Origin: Candidatus Bathyarchaeum sp.
GTDB lineage: Archaea; Thermoproteota; Bathyarchaeia; Bathyarchaeales; Bathyarchaeaceae
NCBI GenBank assembly: GCA_003096255.1
Contig: PIXS01000008.1
Coordinates: forward strand, 1-6,425
Length of the DNA stretch: 6,425 bases
Direction: 5' to 3'
Shown here: positions 1-6,207 of the stretch, one piece after another
Numbering within the stretch: position 1 is the first letter of the stretch
Layout: each line of letters begins with the position of its first letter
Program-made: the position numbers and the translations under genes
The notes under the pieces: generated by a model
The model's input: the letters and a program-made list of their open reading frames with translations, nothing else
Databases searched by the model: none
Told to the model about the DNA's origin: nothing

Positions 1-1
1 C

Positions 2-250
2 TTAGATGCTAACACAATCATTGTCCTCTCCTGTTCCGCAGGCTGGTCATGCTTTACACGAAACTATCCTGACAAGAAAGTGCTACAGGTCACAGAAGAT
101 ATCGGATTGGTCATCACTGATGCTGACAGAGAAATCTTCAAAGTCGTAATGCCCTACAAGGGTCACGAATCCGAGTTGGGCAAAGAGTACAGAACAAACA
201 CTGGAGAGCCGCTTGTTGGCAAAAAAATCAAACTGAGGTGCACAGCATGA
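2..250 (+). CDS. Partial protein ending in a MetV/MTHFR_C-like cysteine segment (3' end only)
   Basis: The frame is open from the window edge to a TGA at 248-250, giving the last 82 residues of a protein whose start lies outside the window. The visible part reads TIIVLSCSAGWSC near its start, followed by YPDKKVLQV. It aligns without gaps to residues 88-112 of the next gene (AIITLTCELGYQC, then FPKMKV), with both cysteines, the glycine, the proline and the KV pair in register. That segment resembles the middle of the MTHFR_C/MetV cysteine domain, which accompanies methylene-tetrahydrofolate reductases in the Wood-Ljungdahl pathway. The stop overlaps the next start as ATGA, so the two proteins are probably translated together and may form a complex. 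The last 40 or so residues match nothing I recognise. The reading frame is well supported by the overlap and the alignment; the function is inference. Confidence 0.75.
   Translation, partial: LDANTIIVLSCSAGWSCFTRNYPDKKVLQVTEDIGLVITDADREIFKVVMPYKGHESELGKEYRTNTGEPLVGKKIKLRCTA
235..240 (+). promoter_or_regulatory. Ribosome binding site GAGGTG that fixes the start of the next gene at 247
   Basis: GAGGTG lies six bases before the ATG at 247. An in-frame GTG at 238 falls inside this site, so it is better read as Shine-Dalgarno sequence than as a start codon. The site lies inside the last codons of the upstream gene, which suggests translational coupling. Confidence 0.7.
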
Positions 251-1452
251 TAATCTCTGTTCGTTCACTATCATACGATGAGCTTAAACGAAACCTGAGC
301 CGCGACGACAAGATTGTGCTATGGAGCTGCGACACATGTGTAAAGCACTGTGGTATCGCAGGAATGGAAAAGATGACAACTTTAGCAGATATGCTCAAGG
401 AAGATGGCTACACGGTCATCAAAAAGGAGCTGATCAGCGAATCTTGCCAAATCAACCTCGCCAAAAAACACAAGAAAGCCCAAGAAGACATCTTAAACAA
501 GGCCACTGCAATAATCACGCTCACATGTGAACTTGGCTACCAATGTGTAAGAAACGTGTTTCCCAAAATGAAAGTAATCGCAACCGCCAAAACATTTGGG
601 TCAGGAAACTTCAGCAACAGAAAAGGTCCAATCCTGACGTCGCCTCTGCCAACAACCAATTTAGAGATAAATCCAGAAGGCTACACCCTCAAGAATCTGG
701 TGGAATCATTTAGTCTACAGCAAGGATTCTTCGATGCCGACAAAGCACCTAACCCACAGAAAATCACGATAACAGTAGACGGCAAACCCCTTGAAGTGAA
801 GAAGGACGCTAACCTGCTCGATGAACTGCTGGCTCACAGGATGAAAATTCCGCACCTCTGCTATGACTCCAGTTTGGGCTCTATCGGAGCGTGCCGAATG
901 TGTCTCGTGAAAGTTGAAGGAAAACGAGGCTTTGTCCCATCCTGCTGCACTCAGATAGAAGAAGGAATGGTTGTCACAACAGAAGACGAAGAAATCAATA
1001 ACCTCCGAAAGTCGGTTCTGCAGATGATTGTGGCTGAATGCGGAGAAGAAATACAGCAAAGCAGGGACATCCGCTTCTGGTTGCGCAGATACAAAATAAC
1101 AGAAAACCGTTTCCAGCTTTCCAAAAAGGACGAAGTCGTTGACGATTCCGATGAGGTTCTTATCAGAGACCCGAACCGCTGTATCCTGTGTGGACGATGT
1201 GTCAAAGCCTGCGCTAACCTGTCAGGTCAAAAAGTCATCAACTTCGCTAACAGAGGAAGCAACACCGTCACAATCACTGGACTGAATGACCCCTTCGCCA
1301 ACGCAGACTGCGCTCACTGTCTAGCATGCGCTCACTACTGCCCAACAAACGCAATAACGCCGAAGTCGATCTCCAAGAAGATTTCAGGATACCCATTCTG
1401 GACCCTGATATCTTACCCAAAGACGATGACACGCACAACCCGCGCAGGATAA
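247..1452 (+). CDS. MetV/MTHFR_C-like cysteine domain fused to a NuoG/HoxU-like [2Fe-2S]/2x[4Fe-4S] electron-transfer module
   Basis: 401 residues from ATG 247, which shares ATGA with the stop of the previous gene; the in-frame GTG at 238 is part of the ribosome site. Residues 20-130 form a MetV-like domain with CDTCVKHC (C28, C31, C35), C67, and a TLTCELGYQC segment (C94, C100). The usual MTHFR_C tail (CGPCGG) is absent. Residues 172-265 are a NuoG/HoxU-type ferredoxin domain with [2Fe-2S] ligands C205, C216, C219 and C233 or C234. Residues 311-366 hold two [4Fe-4S] motifs: C312, C315, C318, C322 and C355, C358, C361, C365. The His-Cys3 cluster that normally sits between these parts in NuoG is missing; only C265 remains. 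No membrane segment is evident, so it is probably a cytoplasmic electron-transfer subunit, perhaps of a methylene-H4folate/H4MPT reductase-like or bifurcating complex. That role is inferred. The last 30 residues look unnatural, and the -1 frame there looks more coding-like (see findings). Confidence 0.85.
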   Translation: MIISVRSLSYDELKRNLSRDDKIVLWSCDTCVKHCGIAGMEKMTTLADMLKEDGYTVIKKELISESCQINLAKKHKKAQEDILNKATAIITLTCELGYQCVRNVFPKMKVIATAKTFGSGNFSNRKGPILTSPLPTTNLEINPEGYTLKNLVESFSLQQGFFDADKAPNPQKITITVDGKPLEVKKDANLLDELLAHRMKIPHLCYDSSLGSIGACRMCLVKVEGKRGFVPSCCTQIEEGMVVTTEDEEINNLRKSVLQMIVAECGEEIQQSRDIRFWLRRYKITENRFQLSKKDEVVDDSDEVLIRDPNRCILCGRCVKACANLSGQKVINFANRGSNTVTITGLNDPFANADCAHCLACAHYCPTNAITPKSISKKISGYPFWTLISYPKTMTRTTRAG

Positions 1453-1483
1453 ACAGAAAAAATCACTGTCGCCAGATATGCTC

Positions 1484-1510
1484 GGGGCGGGAACTTCGTG
1501 TTTCCGCCCC
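1484..1510 (+). terminator. GC-rich hairpin terminator between convergent genes
   Basis: GGGGCGGGAA (1484-1493) pairs with TTTCCGCCCC (1501-1510) over 10 bp with one G-U pair. C1494 and G1500 can extend the stem to 11 bp, leaving a five-base loop. A T-rich stretch with TTTT runs follows to 1531. It lies 31 bases after the stop of the left gene and just beyond the end of feoB. On the other strand a T6 run (complement of 1457-1462) follows the hairpin, so it may serve feoB as well. Confidence 0.75.
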
Positions 1511-1529
1511 TCTCATCTATTTTGTTATT

Positions 1530-3461
1530 TTAGATTGTTAGTATCCGGTAGGCTATGCCGCCTACAAGAAGGGCTAGCAGTATTTCCAGCACGGTGATCA
1601 GCAGTGCTTTTTTTGAGCCGAACTCTTTAGCCAAGGCGCCGATAGTTGCCACGCATGGTATGTAGAGCATAACGACGAGAGTGAAGACTATCATCTGAAC
1701 TGGACTCATGACCAGTGCCAAGTTTGTGGTTCCGAATAGGGATGCAAGCATTATCAACGTTAACTCTTTTCGTAGCACACCAAAAATCAGTGCAATTCCT
1801 GTGACTGCGGGCAATCCAAGCCAAGCAACGGTTACTGGACTCATTATGTTGGCGATGGGGTCTAGCAGGTTTGCGACTTCTGCGATTTTGATTACTATGC
1901 TGCCTGCAACCATGATGGGAAATGCCATCACTATGAATTCTCGTAGCCTGAACCATGTTTGTTTGGCAACAGTTTTTATGTGTGGTATCCTGTAGGCGCT
2001 CATTTCCATTATCAGTTCTGTTGGTTCTCCGGGCAATGCCTTGAAGTCGATTCTTCCAAGGGTGAATATGATGATTAGGTTGATTATGTAAAGTGCCAGC
2101 GCCCACTCGATGCCCACGTAGGTTCCCACTAGCCCAAGGATTATGACTGATGTTGCGGCACAGGGAACAAGGGTTACAACAAAGGCAGTTAGTAGCCGTT
2201 CTCTTGTGGTCTCCATTATTCTGCAGCCTAGGCATCCTGGAACGTTGCAGCCGAAACTCAGCATGACGGGTATGAAGGCTTTTCCGTGTAATCCCATTTT
2301 GTGCATCAGATTATCCATCAGAAAGGCGATGCGGCTGAGGTATCCTGAATCCTCGAATATGTACAGGATGAAGTAGAAAGGAAGAAGGTAGGGCAATGCA
2401 ACTGTGACTCCGCCGACGATTCCCTCGATGACTCCGCCCCAAATCAGTTCTCCAACGATTCCTGTTCCAAAAACACTGTCAAAAGCTGGTTTCAGAGCCA
2501 TGAAGGCATCACCTAAAAGGGCAGATGCGAAGTCTCCGAAACTGAATATACCAACAAAGACTGCGAGAACTGTCGCCAGCATTATGGGGAAACCAAATAT
2601 TTTGTGGGTTGTTACTGTGTGCAGTTTATCTCTCAACGGAGTCTTAGGTGGCTCCGCTATCTTCTGGATTTCCGCTGAAATCCTGTTTGCAACATGATAT
2701 CGTTCAGAAGTGACAACAGTTGGGCAAGAATGACCGTGAAGTTGCTCAAGTTCATCTCTCATCCGTTCTGCGGCTGCAACAACCTCAGGGCTTAAGGCAC
2801 TAACCTCTTTCTCAACCTCACTGTCTTCCTCTAGAAGCTTTATTGCAACCCATCTAGTGGGGTACTTCAACTGAAATTTGTTGAGAAGAATGATTAGGTC
2901 TTCGATTCTTTCCTCAATTTCTTTTCCATACCGTGGCTTCAGAGGCTCTGTTTTCCTTTTTTTCTCAATAACCTCGATGGCTGTTTCCAGCATCTGATAG
3001 ACGCCTTTCCCACTAATGGCAACTGTTGGAACAACGGGTACACCCAAAAGCTTCTCTGCCTTCTTGAGGTCAATGGTGATTCCTTTCTTCTCTGCCATGT
3101 CAATCTGGTTTAGGGCTATGACTAGGGGGGTTTCTAGTTCAAGAAGCTGTAATGTGAAGAAGAGGTTTCTTTCAAGAATTGAAGCATCTACAACGTTTAT
3201 CACTAGGTCAGGCTTTTCAGTGGCTATGTATTCTCTTGAAACCAGCTCTTCCATGGAGAATGTTGACAGGGAATAGATTCCTGGCAGATCAATGAAGTCT
3301 ATTGTGTAGCCCTTGAAGTGGAGGGTTCCCTCAGCTTTTTCAACTGTTTTTCCTGGCCAGTTCCCAATGTGCTGATGTAGGCCGGTAAGCTGATTGAATA
3401 TAACTGATTTTCCTACGTTAGCGTTTCCTGCTAACGCGATTCGAAAATGGCTGCCGCTCAT
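1530..3461 (-). CDS. feoB: Ferrous iron transporter FeoB
   Basis: 643-residue inner-membrane Fe(II) transporter with an N-terminal G domain. Visible motifs are G1 GNANVGKS (12-19), the G2 threonine T39, G3 DLPG (58-61), G4 NQID (118-121) and a G5-like AISGK (148-152). A helical linker (about 160-270) leads to a polytopic membrane part from about residue 286 to the end. That part contains the family signatures EDSGYLSR (370-377), the gate-like GCNVP (404-408), P433-C434, GVLRKELTL (561-569) and YIPC (600-603). The first gate is unusual in carrying two extra cysteines, C410 and C413. The length is at the short end of the family, with no C-terminal cytoplasmic extension and no FeoC gene nearby. 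The start ATG overlaps the feoA stop as ATGA, so translation is probably coupled. Iron uptake is established for the family; specificity here rests on homology and the feoA/DtxR context. Confidence 0.97.
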   Translation of the reverse strand: MSGSHFRIALAGNANVGKSVIFNQLTGLHQHIGNWPGKTVEKAEGTLHFKGYTIDFIDLPGIYSLSTFSMEELVSREYIATEKPDLVINVVDASILERNLFFTLQLLELETPLVIALNQIDMAEKKGITIDLKKAEKLLGVPVVPTVAISGKGVYQMLETAIEVIEKKRKTEPLKPRYGKEIEERIEDLIILLNKFQLKYPTRWVAIKLLEEDSEVEKEVSALSPEVVAAAERMRDELEQLHGHSCPTVVTSERYHVANRISAEIQKIAEPPKTPLRDKLHTVTTHKIFGFPIMLATVLAVFVGIFSFGDFASALLGDAFMALKPAFDSVFGTGIVGELIWGGVIEGIVGGVTVALPYLLPFYFILYIFEDSGYLSRIAFLMDNLMHKMGLHGKAFIPVMLSFGCNVPGCLGCRIMETTRERLLTAFVVTLVPCAATSVIILGLVGTYVGIEWALALYIINLIIIFTLGRIDFKALPGEPTELIMEMSAYRIPHIKTVAKQTWFRLREFIVMAFPIMVAGSIVIKIAEVANLLDPIANIMSPVTVAWLGLPAVTGIALIFGVLRKELTLIMLASLFGTTNLALVMSPVQMIVFTLVVMLYIPCVATIGALAKEFGSKKALLITVLEILLALLVGGIAYRILTI

Positions 3462-3754
3462 CTTTCAACATCTACCAGAATTCTGTGTGCCATTCCTCTG
3501 CCTATAGCCAAACGTGAGCCCCTGACGCTAACTTCTAGGGGTCCATTGAAGGGTGCTGACTTTACCACGGTCACTTTGGTGCCTGGAGTTAAGCCTAAGT
3601 CACAGAGTCTTCTGGCGCAGCGCTCGGTCATGGCATGTTTTCTCCACTTTTTTCTTGCTCTGTTTCTACACATCTGTTGGTCTTCTGGGCTGCAGTTGGT
3701 ATCTGTTATTACGCCTGTTTCGCCGTTTCGTAAGGCAGATAAGGGCAAGTACAT
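3458..3754 (-). CDS. feoA: FeoA-family SH3-like protein with a cysteine-containing insert
   Basis: 98 residues. The start MYLPLSALRNGETGVI and the end DLGLTPGTKVTVVKSAP...GPLEVSVRGSRLAIGRG match the small beta-barrel FeoA proteins that associate with FeoB and support Fe(II) uptake. The usual length is about 75 residues. The excess is a basic, cysteine-bearing insert at about residues 20-45 (C21 and C29, followed by NRARKKWRKH), with C46 and C51 just after it. The family normally has only a short loop there. The ATG shares one base with the stop of the regulator gene (TGATG), and a GAGG site sits five bases upstream (3760-3763). It is therefore the middle gene of a regulator-feoA-feoB operon. 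Whether the four cysteines bind iron or zinc is unknown. Confidence 0.92.
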   Translation of the reverse strand: MYLPLSALRNGETGVITDTNCSPEDQQMCRNRARKKWRKHAMTERCARRLCDLGLTPGTKVTVVKSAPFNGPLEVSVRGSRLAIGRGMAHRILVDVER

Positions 3755-4443
3755 CAGTTCCTCATATCTCCTTCAATTTCCTTAACGTGGATGATTGAGG
3801 CTAACTCATGGTCGATTTGGAAGCATTCTCCTTCAACACAGATTGTCAAAGAACCGCTTGACACATTCTTGTTTTCAACTTCCACGTGCTTTCCAGGCTT
3901 AAGATTCAATTTAGCAAGCTGTTGCAGCGCCTCTACATTTTCTTCAGTTATTTTGATGATGATGCCGCCTGTTTTGGCGTCAAGTTCGCTGAGAGCCATT
4001 GTTTCCTCTTCAAAGACTCCGCCGCAACTTGTGGGTATCAGGTTTCCGTGAGGACATCTTTTCGGGTGCCCCAAGGCTTTCTCTAATGGCTTGAGAATTT
4101 CTGGAGAGAGAGCGTGTTCTAACTTGCAAGCGGGATCATGGACTTGGCTCCAGTCTAGATGCAAGATGTCGGTTAGTAGCCGCTCTGCTAGGCGGTGTCT
4201 TCGTAGAACGTTTGAGGCGATTTTTCGTCCATTATCGGTTAATTTCACGCCCTTGTATGGCGTATGGATAACAAGTCCTTTCTTTTCCAGATTCTCTATC
4301 GTGTTTGTGATGGAACCTGGAACAACATTTAGGCTTCTGGCAAGGTCCATGGTTCTGGCGTAGCCTGTTTTGTGTTCTAGGCGGTAAATTGCCTCAAGGT
4401 ATTCTTCAGCTTGGTTTGAGACTGTTTCTGGTTTAGCGTTCAT
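3754..4443 (-). CDS. DtxR/IdeR-family metal-dependent transcriptional regulator
   Basis: 229 residues. An N-terminal winged helix (about 8-72) leads to a dimerisation/metal-binding domain (about 75-137). The C-terminal SH3/FeoA-like domain (about 148-225) contains LNLKPGKHVEVE. Alignment by eye to Corynebacterium DtxR places the metal ligands H83 and E87 (DtxR H79, E83) and H102, C106, E109 and H110 (DtxR H98, C102, E105, H106). Cysteine at 106 is the DtxR/IdeR type, whereas MntR has glutamate there; E14 replaces DtxR M10. This favours iron sensing, with Mn not excluded. I start at ATG 4443 because GGGTGA lies five bases before it; a GTG at 4452 is inside that site and would add only three residues. 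As first gene of the feo operon with a palindrome upstream, it probably represses its own operon when iron is plentiful (inference). Confidence 0.93.
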   Translation of the reverse strand: MNAKPETVSNQAEEYLEAIYRLEHKTGYARTMDLARSLNVVPGSITNTIENLEKKGLVIHTPYKGVKLTDNGRKIASNVLRRHRLAERLLTDILHLDWSQVHDPACKLEHALSPEILKPLEKALGHPKRCPHGNLIPTSCGGVFEEETMALSELDAKTGGIIIKITEENVEALQQLAKLNLKPGKHVEVENKNVSSGSLTICVEGECFQIDHELASIIHVKEIEGDMRN

Positions 4444-4448
4444 GTATA

Positions 4449-4454
4449 TCACCC
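4449..4454 (-). promoter_or_regulatory. Ribosome binding site GGGTGA of the regulator gene
   Basis: On the minus strand GGGTGA is followed by a five-base spacer (TATAC) and the ATG at 4443-4441. It contains the GTG that could be mistaken for a start at 4452, so it decides the start codon. Confidence 0.7.
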
Positions 4455-4459
4455 GCTCG

Positions 4460-4481
4460 AAATTACGACCTCTCGTAATTT
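4460..4481. promoter_or_regulatory. 22-base inverted repeat, candidate operator of the feo operon
   Basis: AAATTACGA (4460-4468) and TCGTAATTT (4473-4481) are exact reverse complements separated by CCTC. The repeat lies 16 bases upstream of the regulator's ATG, with no other gene on it. A TATA-like box about 20 bases further upstream would place the transcription start inside it. DtxR-family repressors bind palindromes of about this size, often at their own promoters. The sequence does not resemble the bacterial DtxR box TTAGGTTAGCCTAACCTAA, so assignment to the adjacent regulator rests on position and symmetry. Confidence 0.6.
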
Positions 4482-4497
4482 TACTTAGTTACATCAC

Positions 4498-4506
4498 AGA
4501 TAAACC
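4498..4506 (-). promoter_or_regulatory. Possible TATA box for the regulator-feoA-feoB operon
   Basis: The minus strand reads GGTTTATCT here. The TTTATC core is centred about 26 bases upstream of the palindrome's distal part, the usual archaeal spacing to the transcription start. The match is short and the surrounding DNA is AT-rich, so this is tentative. Confidence 0.35.
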
Positions 4507-4530
4507 TTACTCTTTCCAGAACACTGTTTC

Positions 4531-4558
4531 ACCAAAAACAGGAAAACAACAACAAACC
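4531..4558 (-). terminator. T-rich tract after the flavoprotein gene, possible archaeal terminator
   Basis: Read on the minus strand, the stretch 34-61 bases after the afpA stop is almost all T and G and includes T4 and T5 runs, with no strong hairpin. Archaeal RNA polymerase stops at oligo-T tracts, so this probably ends the flavoprotein transcript before the feo promoter. Read-through into the feo operon is possible. Confidence 0.35.
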
Positions 4559-4591
4559 AATGTTCACACAATTCAACTTACGACAACATGT

Positions 4592-5185
4592 TTAGGATTT
4601 AAAGTGTTTCTGGAAGACCTTGCGGATTTCTTCGGGCTGTTCCACTACGAAGATGCCGTCCATGGCAGCCAATTTTTTGGTGTGCTCCACATCTTCCTTT
4701 CTTACCCGTATTTTCATATCAGTTCCGTCTGGAAGCTGAGTAACCGTTGTGCCTTCCTTGTAGTCACAGGGCACCACATAAACGGGTACAAAACTTTTCA
4801 GAGACATTATTGCCGCGTTAGTCAGCATCGTGTCAGCTATTCCCGTAGCAATCTTAGCAACCGTGTTTGATGTAGTTGGGGCAATCAACAGAAACTCGAT
4901 TTTTCCGCTCTGAAGCTGAACCGCAAGAGTGGGCACGTTCGAGTTAGATTCAACCCTGACTTTGTCAAAACTTTCCTTCAAATCCTTAGCCAGATGGTAG
5001 AAATGCACTACTTGATTTCCTGCCGTCGAAAGATACACCGTAATTCTGATTTCGTCCTGATACTGCTTCTTGAGTTGCTTCATGACCTCAATTACTTCAA
5101 GGAGCCTGTCTCCGCTACCAGTGATTCCCCACGCAACCCGCTTCACCTTTTTTTGCTTCTGTTCCATTTCTACAGCTTCAGCCAT
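4592..5185 (-). CDS. afpA: Archaeoflavoprotein AfpA-like FMN protein
   Basis: 197 residues of the flavoprotein (PF02441-type) fold. The start VAWGITGSGDRLLEVIEVM (GITGSG at 20-25) is characteristic of AfpA, whose prototype is from Archaeoglobus fulgidus. STAG (53-56) and APTTSNTVAKIATGIADTML (102-121), followed by TNAAI and the VPCD segment (138-141), match FMN-binding regions of the family. There is no signal peptide or membrane segment, so it is a soluble electron-transfer flavoprotein. The related DmrB reduces dihydromethanopterin, so that activity is an alternative. The ATG overlaps the last eight bases of the upstream iron-sulfur flavoprotein gene (ATGGCTGA), and I chose it for that coupling; an internal ATG at 5167 has no ribosome site. 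The first 13 residues are charged and not conserved-looking. The physiological partner is probably the adjacent Isf-like protein or a ferredoxin. Confidence 0.88.
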   Translation of the reverse strand: MAEAVEMEQKQKKVKRVAWGITGSGDRLLEVIEVMKQLKKQYQDEIRITVYLSTAGNQVVHFYHLAKDLKESFDKVRVESNSNVPTLAVQLQSGKIEFLLIAPTTSNTVAKIATGIADTMLTNAAIMSLKSFVPVYVVPCDYKEGTTVTQLPDGTDMKIRVRKEDVEHTKKLAAMDGIFVVEQPEEIRKVFQKHFKS

Positions 5186-5789
5186 CTTTCTTCACTTCTT
5201 CATTTTTGATTTCGATGGTGTTTAGGGCTTCAACGAACCGTTTTATTGTCTTCTTCAAGCTTCGGAACCCTTCCTTGTCCTCTTTCACGCCCTCCAGAGT
5301 GTCCTTTGACCAGAAGTTTGCTCCCAAGTTTGCTCCAAAGGGACCACCACTAACGGGTATGATGCCGTTTAGGACATAAAATGCGTGAATTTGCTGGATT
5401 GTAGGTTCCTGTCCTCCGATTCTGTCTCCCCCAACGGCGATAGCAATGCCGATTTTGTGTTTGAAGACGTTGGGGTCTGCGGCTAATATGGCTCGGCACC
5501 GGTCTAAGAGTGCCTTGGTTTGGGCGCTGACTCCCCCATTATAGACGGGAGTGGCAATTATGATGCCTTTAGCTTGTTTCAGGAGACCGTAGACTATTTT
5601 CATGTCATCATTTATTATGCATTCTTTGTGTTTCAGGCAGTGGTCGCAGTGTCTGCAGAATCCGATTTTTTTGCCTCTAACAGTGAAAAACGATGTGTGT
5701 AAACCCTTCAGTTCTAAGGTAGCTAGGGCGTCTCTTAGGACATATTCTGTTGCACCGTTTCTAGGGCTTCCGCATATGCCAACAATCAT
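5178..5789 (-). CDS. Isf-like iron-sulfur flavoprotein (flavodoxin/NADPH-dependent FMN reductase fold)
   Basis: 203 residues. The FMN-phosphate loop GSPRNGAT is at 7-14, the second flavin region ATPVYNGGVSAQTKALLDR at 79-97, and GGDRIGGQEPT at 120-130. The compact cluster motif C45-x2-C48-x2-C51-x5-C57 fits the CX2CX2CX4-7C signature of archaeal iron-sulfur flavoproteins (Isf of Methanosarcina), which bind one [4Fe-4S] and FMN and take electrons from ferredoxin. This motif separates it from plain NADPH-dependent FMN reductases. The length is close to that of known Isf proteins. Isf has been linked to reduction of O2/H2O2 in methanogens, but the role here is not shown. It is the first gene of a pair with afpA, with an 8-base overlap. 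Its start ATG at 5789 is followed at once by the expected MIVGICGSPRNG; the ribosome site (GATGAAG) is weak and the leader may be short. Confidence 0.92.
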   Translation of the reverse strand: MIVGICGSPRNGATEYVLRDALATLELKGLHTSFFTVRGKKIGFCRHCDHCLKHKECIINDDMKIVYGLLKQAKGIIIATPVYNGGVSAQTKALLDRCRAILAADPNVFKHKIGIAIAVGGDRIGGQEPTIQQIHAFYVLNGIIPVSGGPFGANLGANFWSKDTLEGVKEDKEGFRSLKKTIKRFVEALNTIEIKNEEVKKDG

Positions 5790-5823
5790 GGTGCTTCATC
5801 TAACTTTCAATGTTCTCCTGACG

Positions 5824-5831
5824 CAATAAAT
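5824..5831 (-). promoter_or_regulatory. Possible TATA box for the Isf-afpA pair
   Basis: The minus strand reads ATTTATTG about 39 bases before the ATG at 5789. This would place the transcription start near 5802 with a leader of about 13 bases. It is the best TATA-like match in the short gap between the RAM gene and this pair. Confidence 0.4.
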
Positions 5832-5859
5832 GTTACTAGGAAACAATGAACCACCCCGC

Positions 5860-5865
5860 AAAAAA
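5860..5865 (-). terminator. T6 run after the RAM-domain gene
   Basis: A6 on the plus strand gives T6 on the minus strand, 19 bases beyond the stop of the RAM-domain gene. It is flanked by CCG and CGG that can form only a three-base stem. An oligo-T tract is enough for archaeal termination, and a promoter candidate follows for the next pair. Confidence 0.35.
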
Positions 5866-5883
5866 CGGCACAGGCAGTTTTGG

Positions 5884-6207
5884 TTATTGTTTTTCTTCAT
5901 TTAGTTTAGTTTTAATTTCGTCCCAGTCCCAGTTGAACATTTCAAAACAGATTAGGGTTTGTGTTTTAAGGATGTAGGGAGATTTTCTCAGTTCAATAAT
6001 CAGACGGTCGATGTCTACAAGTTTTCCTTTTAGTGCGACGATGAAATCAAAGGAACCGTGAACAAAATCTAGCCGCTCCACTTTAGAGTCTAATATCAAT
6101 CCCTGAGATAGAAGGTCATTGGCGAAATCGCCCTCTTTTCCAGGTTGAAGCTCTACTAGTACATAGACACTAATATCGTCAGTACTCGATTTTTTCACCT
6201 CCCCCAA
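5884..6207 (-). CDS. Stand-alone Lrp/AsnC ligand-binding (RAM) domain protein
   Basis: 107 residues if read from TTG 6207. Residues 12-90 have the RAM beta-alpha-beta pattern: ISVYVLVELQPGKE, then a helix, then VERLDFVHGSFDFIVALKG with the typical G-x-[FY]-D turn (G51-D54), then IDRLIIELRKSPYILKTQTLICF. No DNA-binding helix-turn-helix is present, so it is one of the small stand-alone RAM proteins. These form oligomers and may sense amino acids or partner with full Lrp-type regulators. The start is uncertain: GGGGGAGGTGA (6195-6205) is a near-perfect ribosome site, but it lies over the first codons. TTG at 6207 or GTG at 6198 (product MKKSSTDD...) are the only in-frame starts, and an in-frame TGA lies at 6216-6214. 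The RAM assignment is firm; ligand and partner are unknown. Confidence 0.82.
   Translation of the reverse strand: MGEVKKSSTDDISVYVLVELQPGKEGDFANDLLSQGLILDSKVERLDFVHGSFDFIVALKGKLVDIDRLIIELRKSPYILKTQTLICFEMFNWDWDEIKTKLNEEKQ

Noticed and set aside
238..246. GTG start nine bases upstream of ATG 247 for the Fe-S fusion gene
   Set aside because: The GTG is part of the GAGGTG ribosome site, and ATG 247 has the right spacing and the ATGA overlap.
715..1205. Minus-strand open frames opposite the Fe-S fusion gene
   Set aside because: They are antisense to a gene with clear cysteine motifs and show no recognisable domain or ribosome site.
1627..2235. Long minus-strand open frame of about 200 codons
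   Set aside because: It lies wholly inside feoB in another frame and has a low-complexity composition rich in H, N and R, typical of a shadow frame.
4444..4452. GTG start at 4452 for the DtxR-family regulator
   Set aside because: It lies inside GGGTGA, which is correctly spaced for ATG 4443.
4575..4592. TTTAGGATTTAAA near the afpA stop as a second DtxR-like box
   Set aside because: Only four-base arms are symmetrical and most of it is the end of the afpA coding sequence.
4442..4870. Plus-strand open frame of 142 codons across the feo promoter and the end of afpA
   Set aside because: It runs antisense to afpA and across the operator region, with no ribosome site and no recognisable protein pattern.
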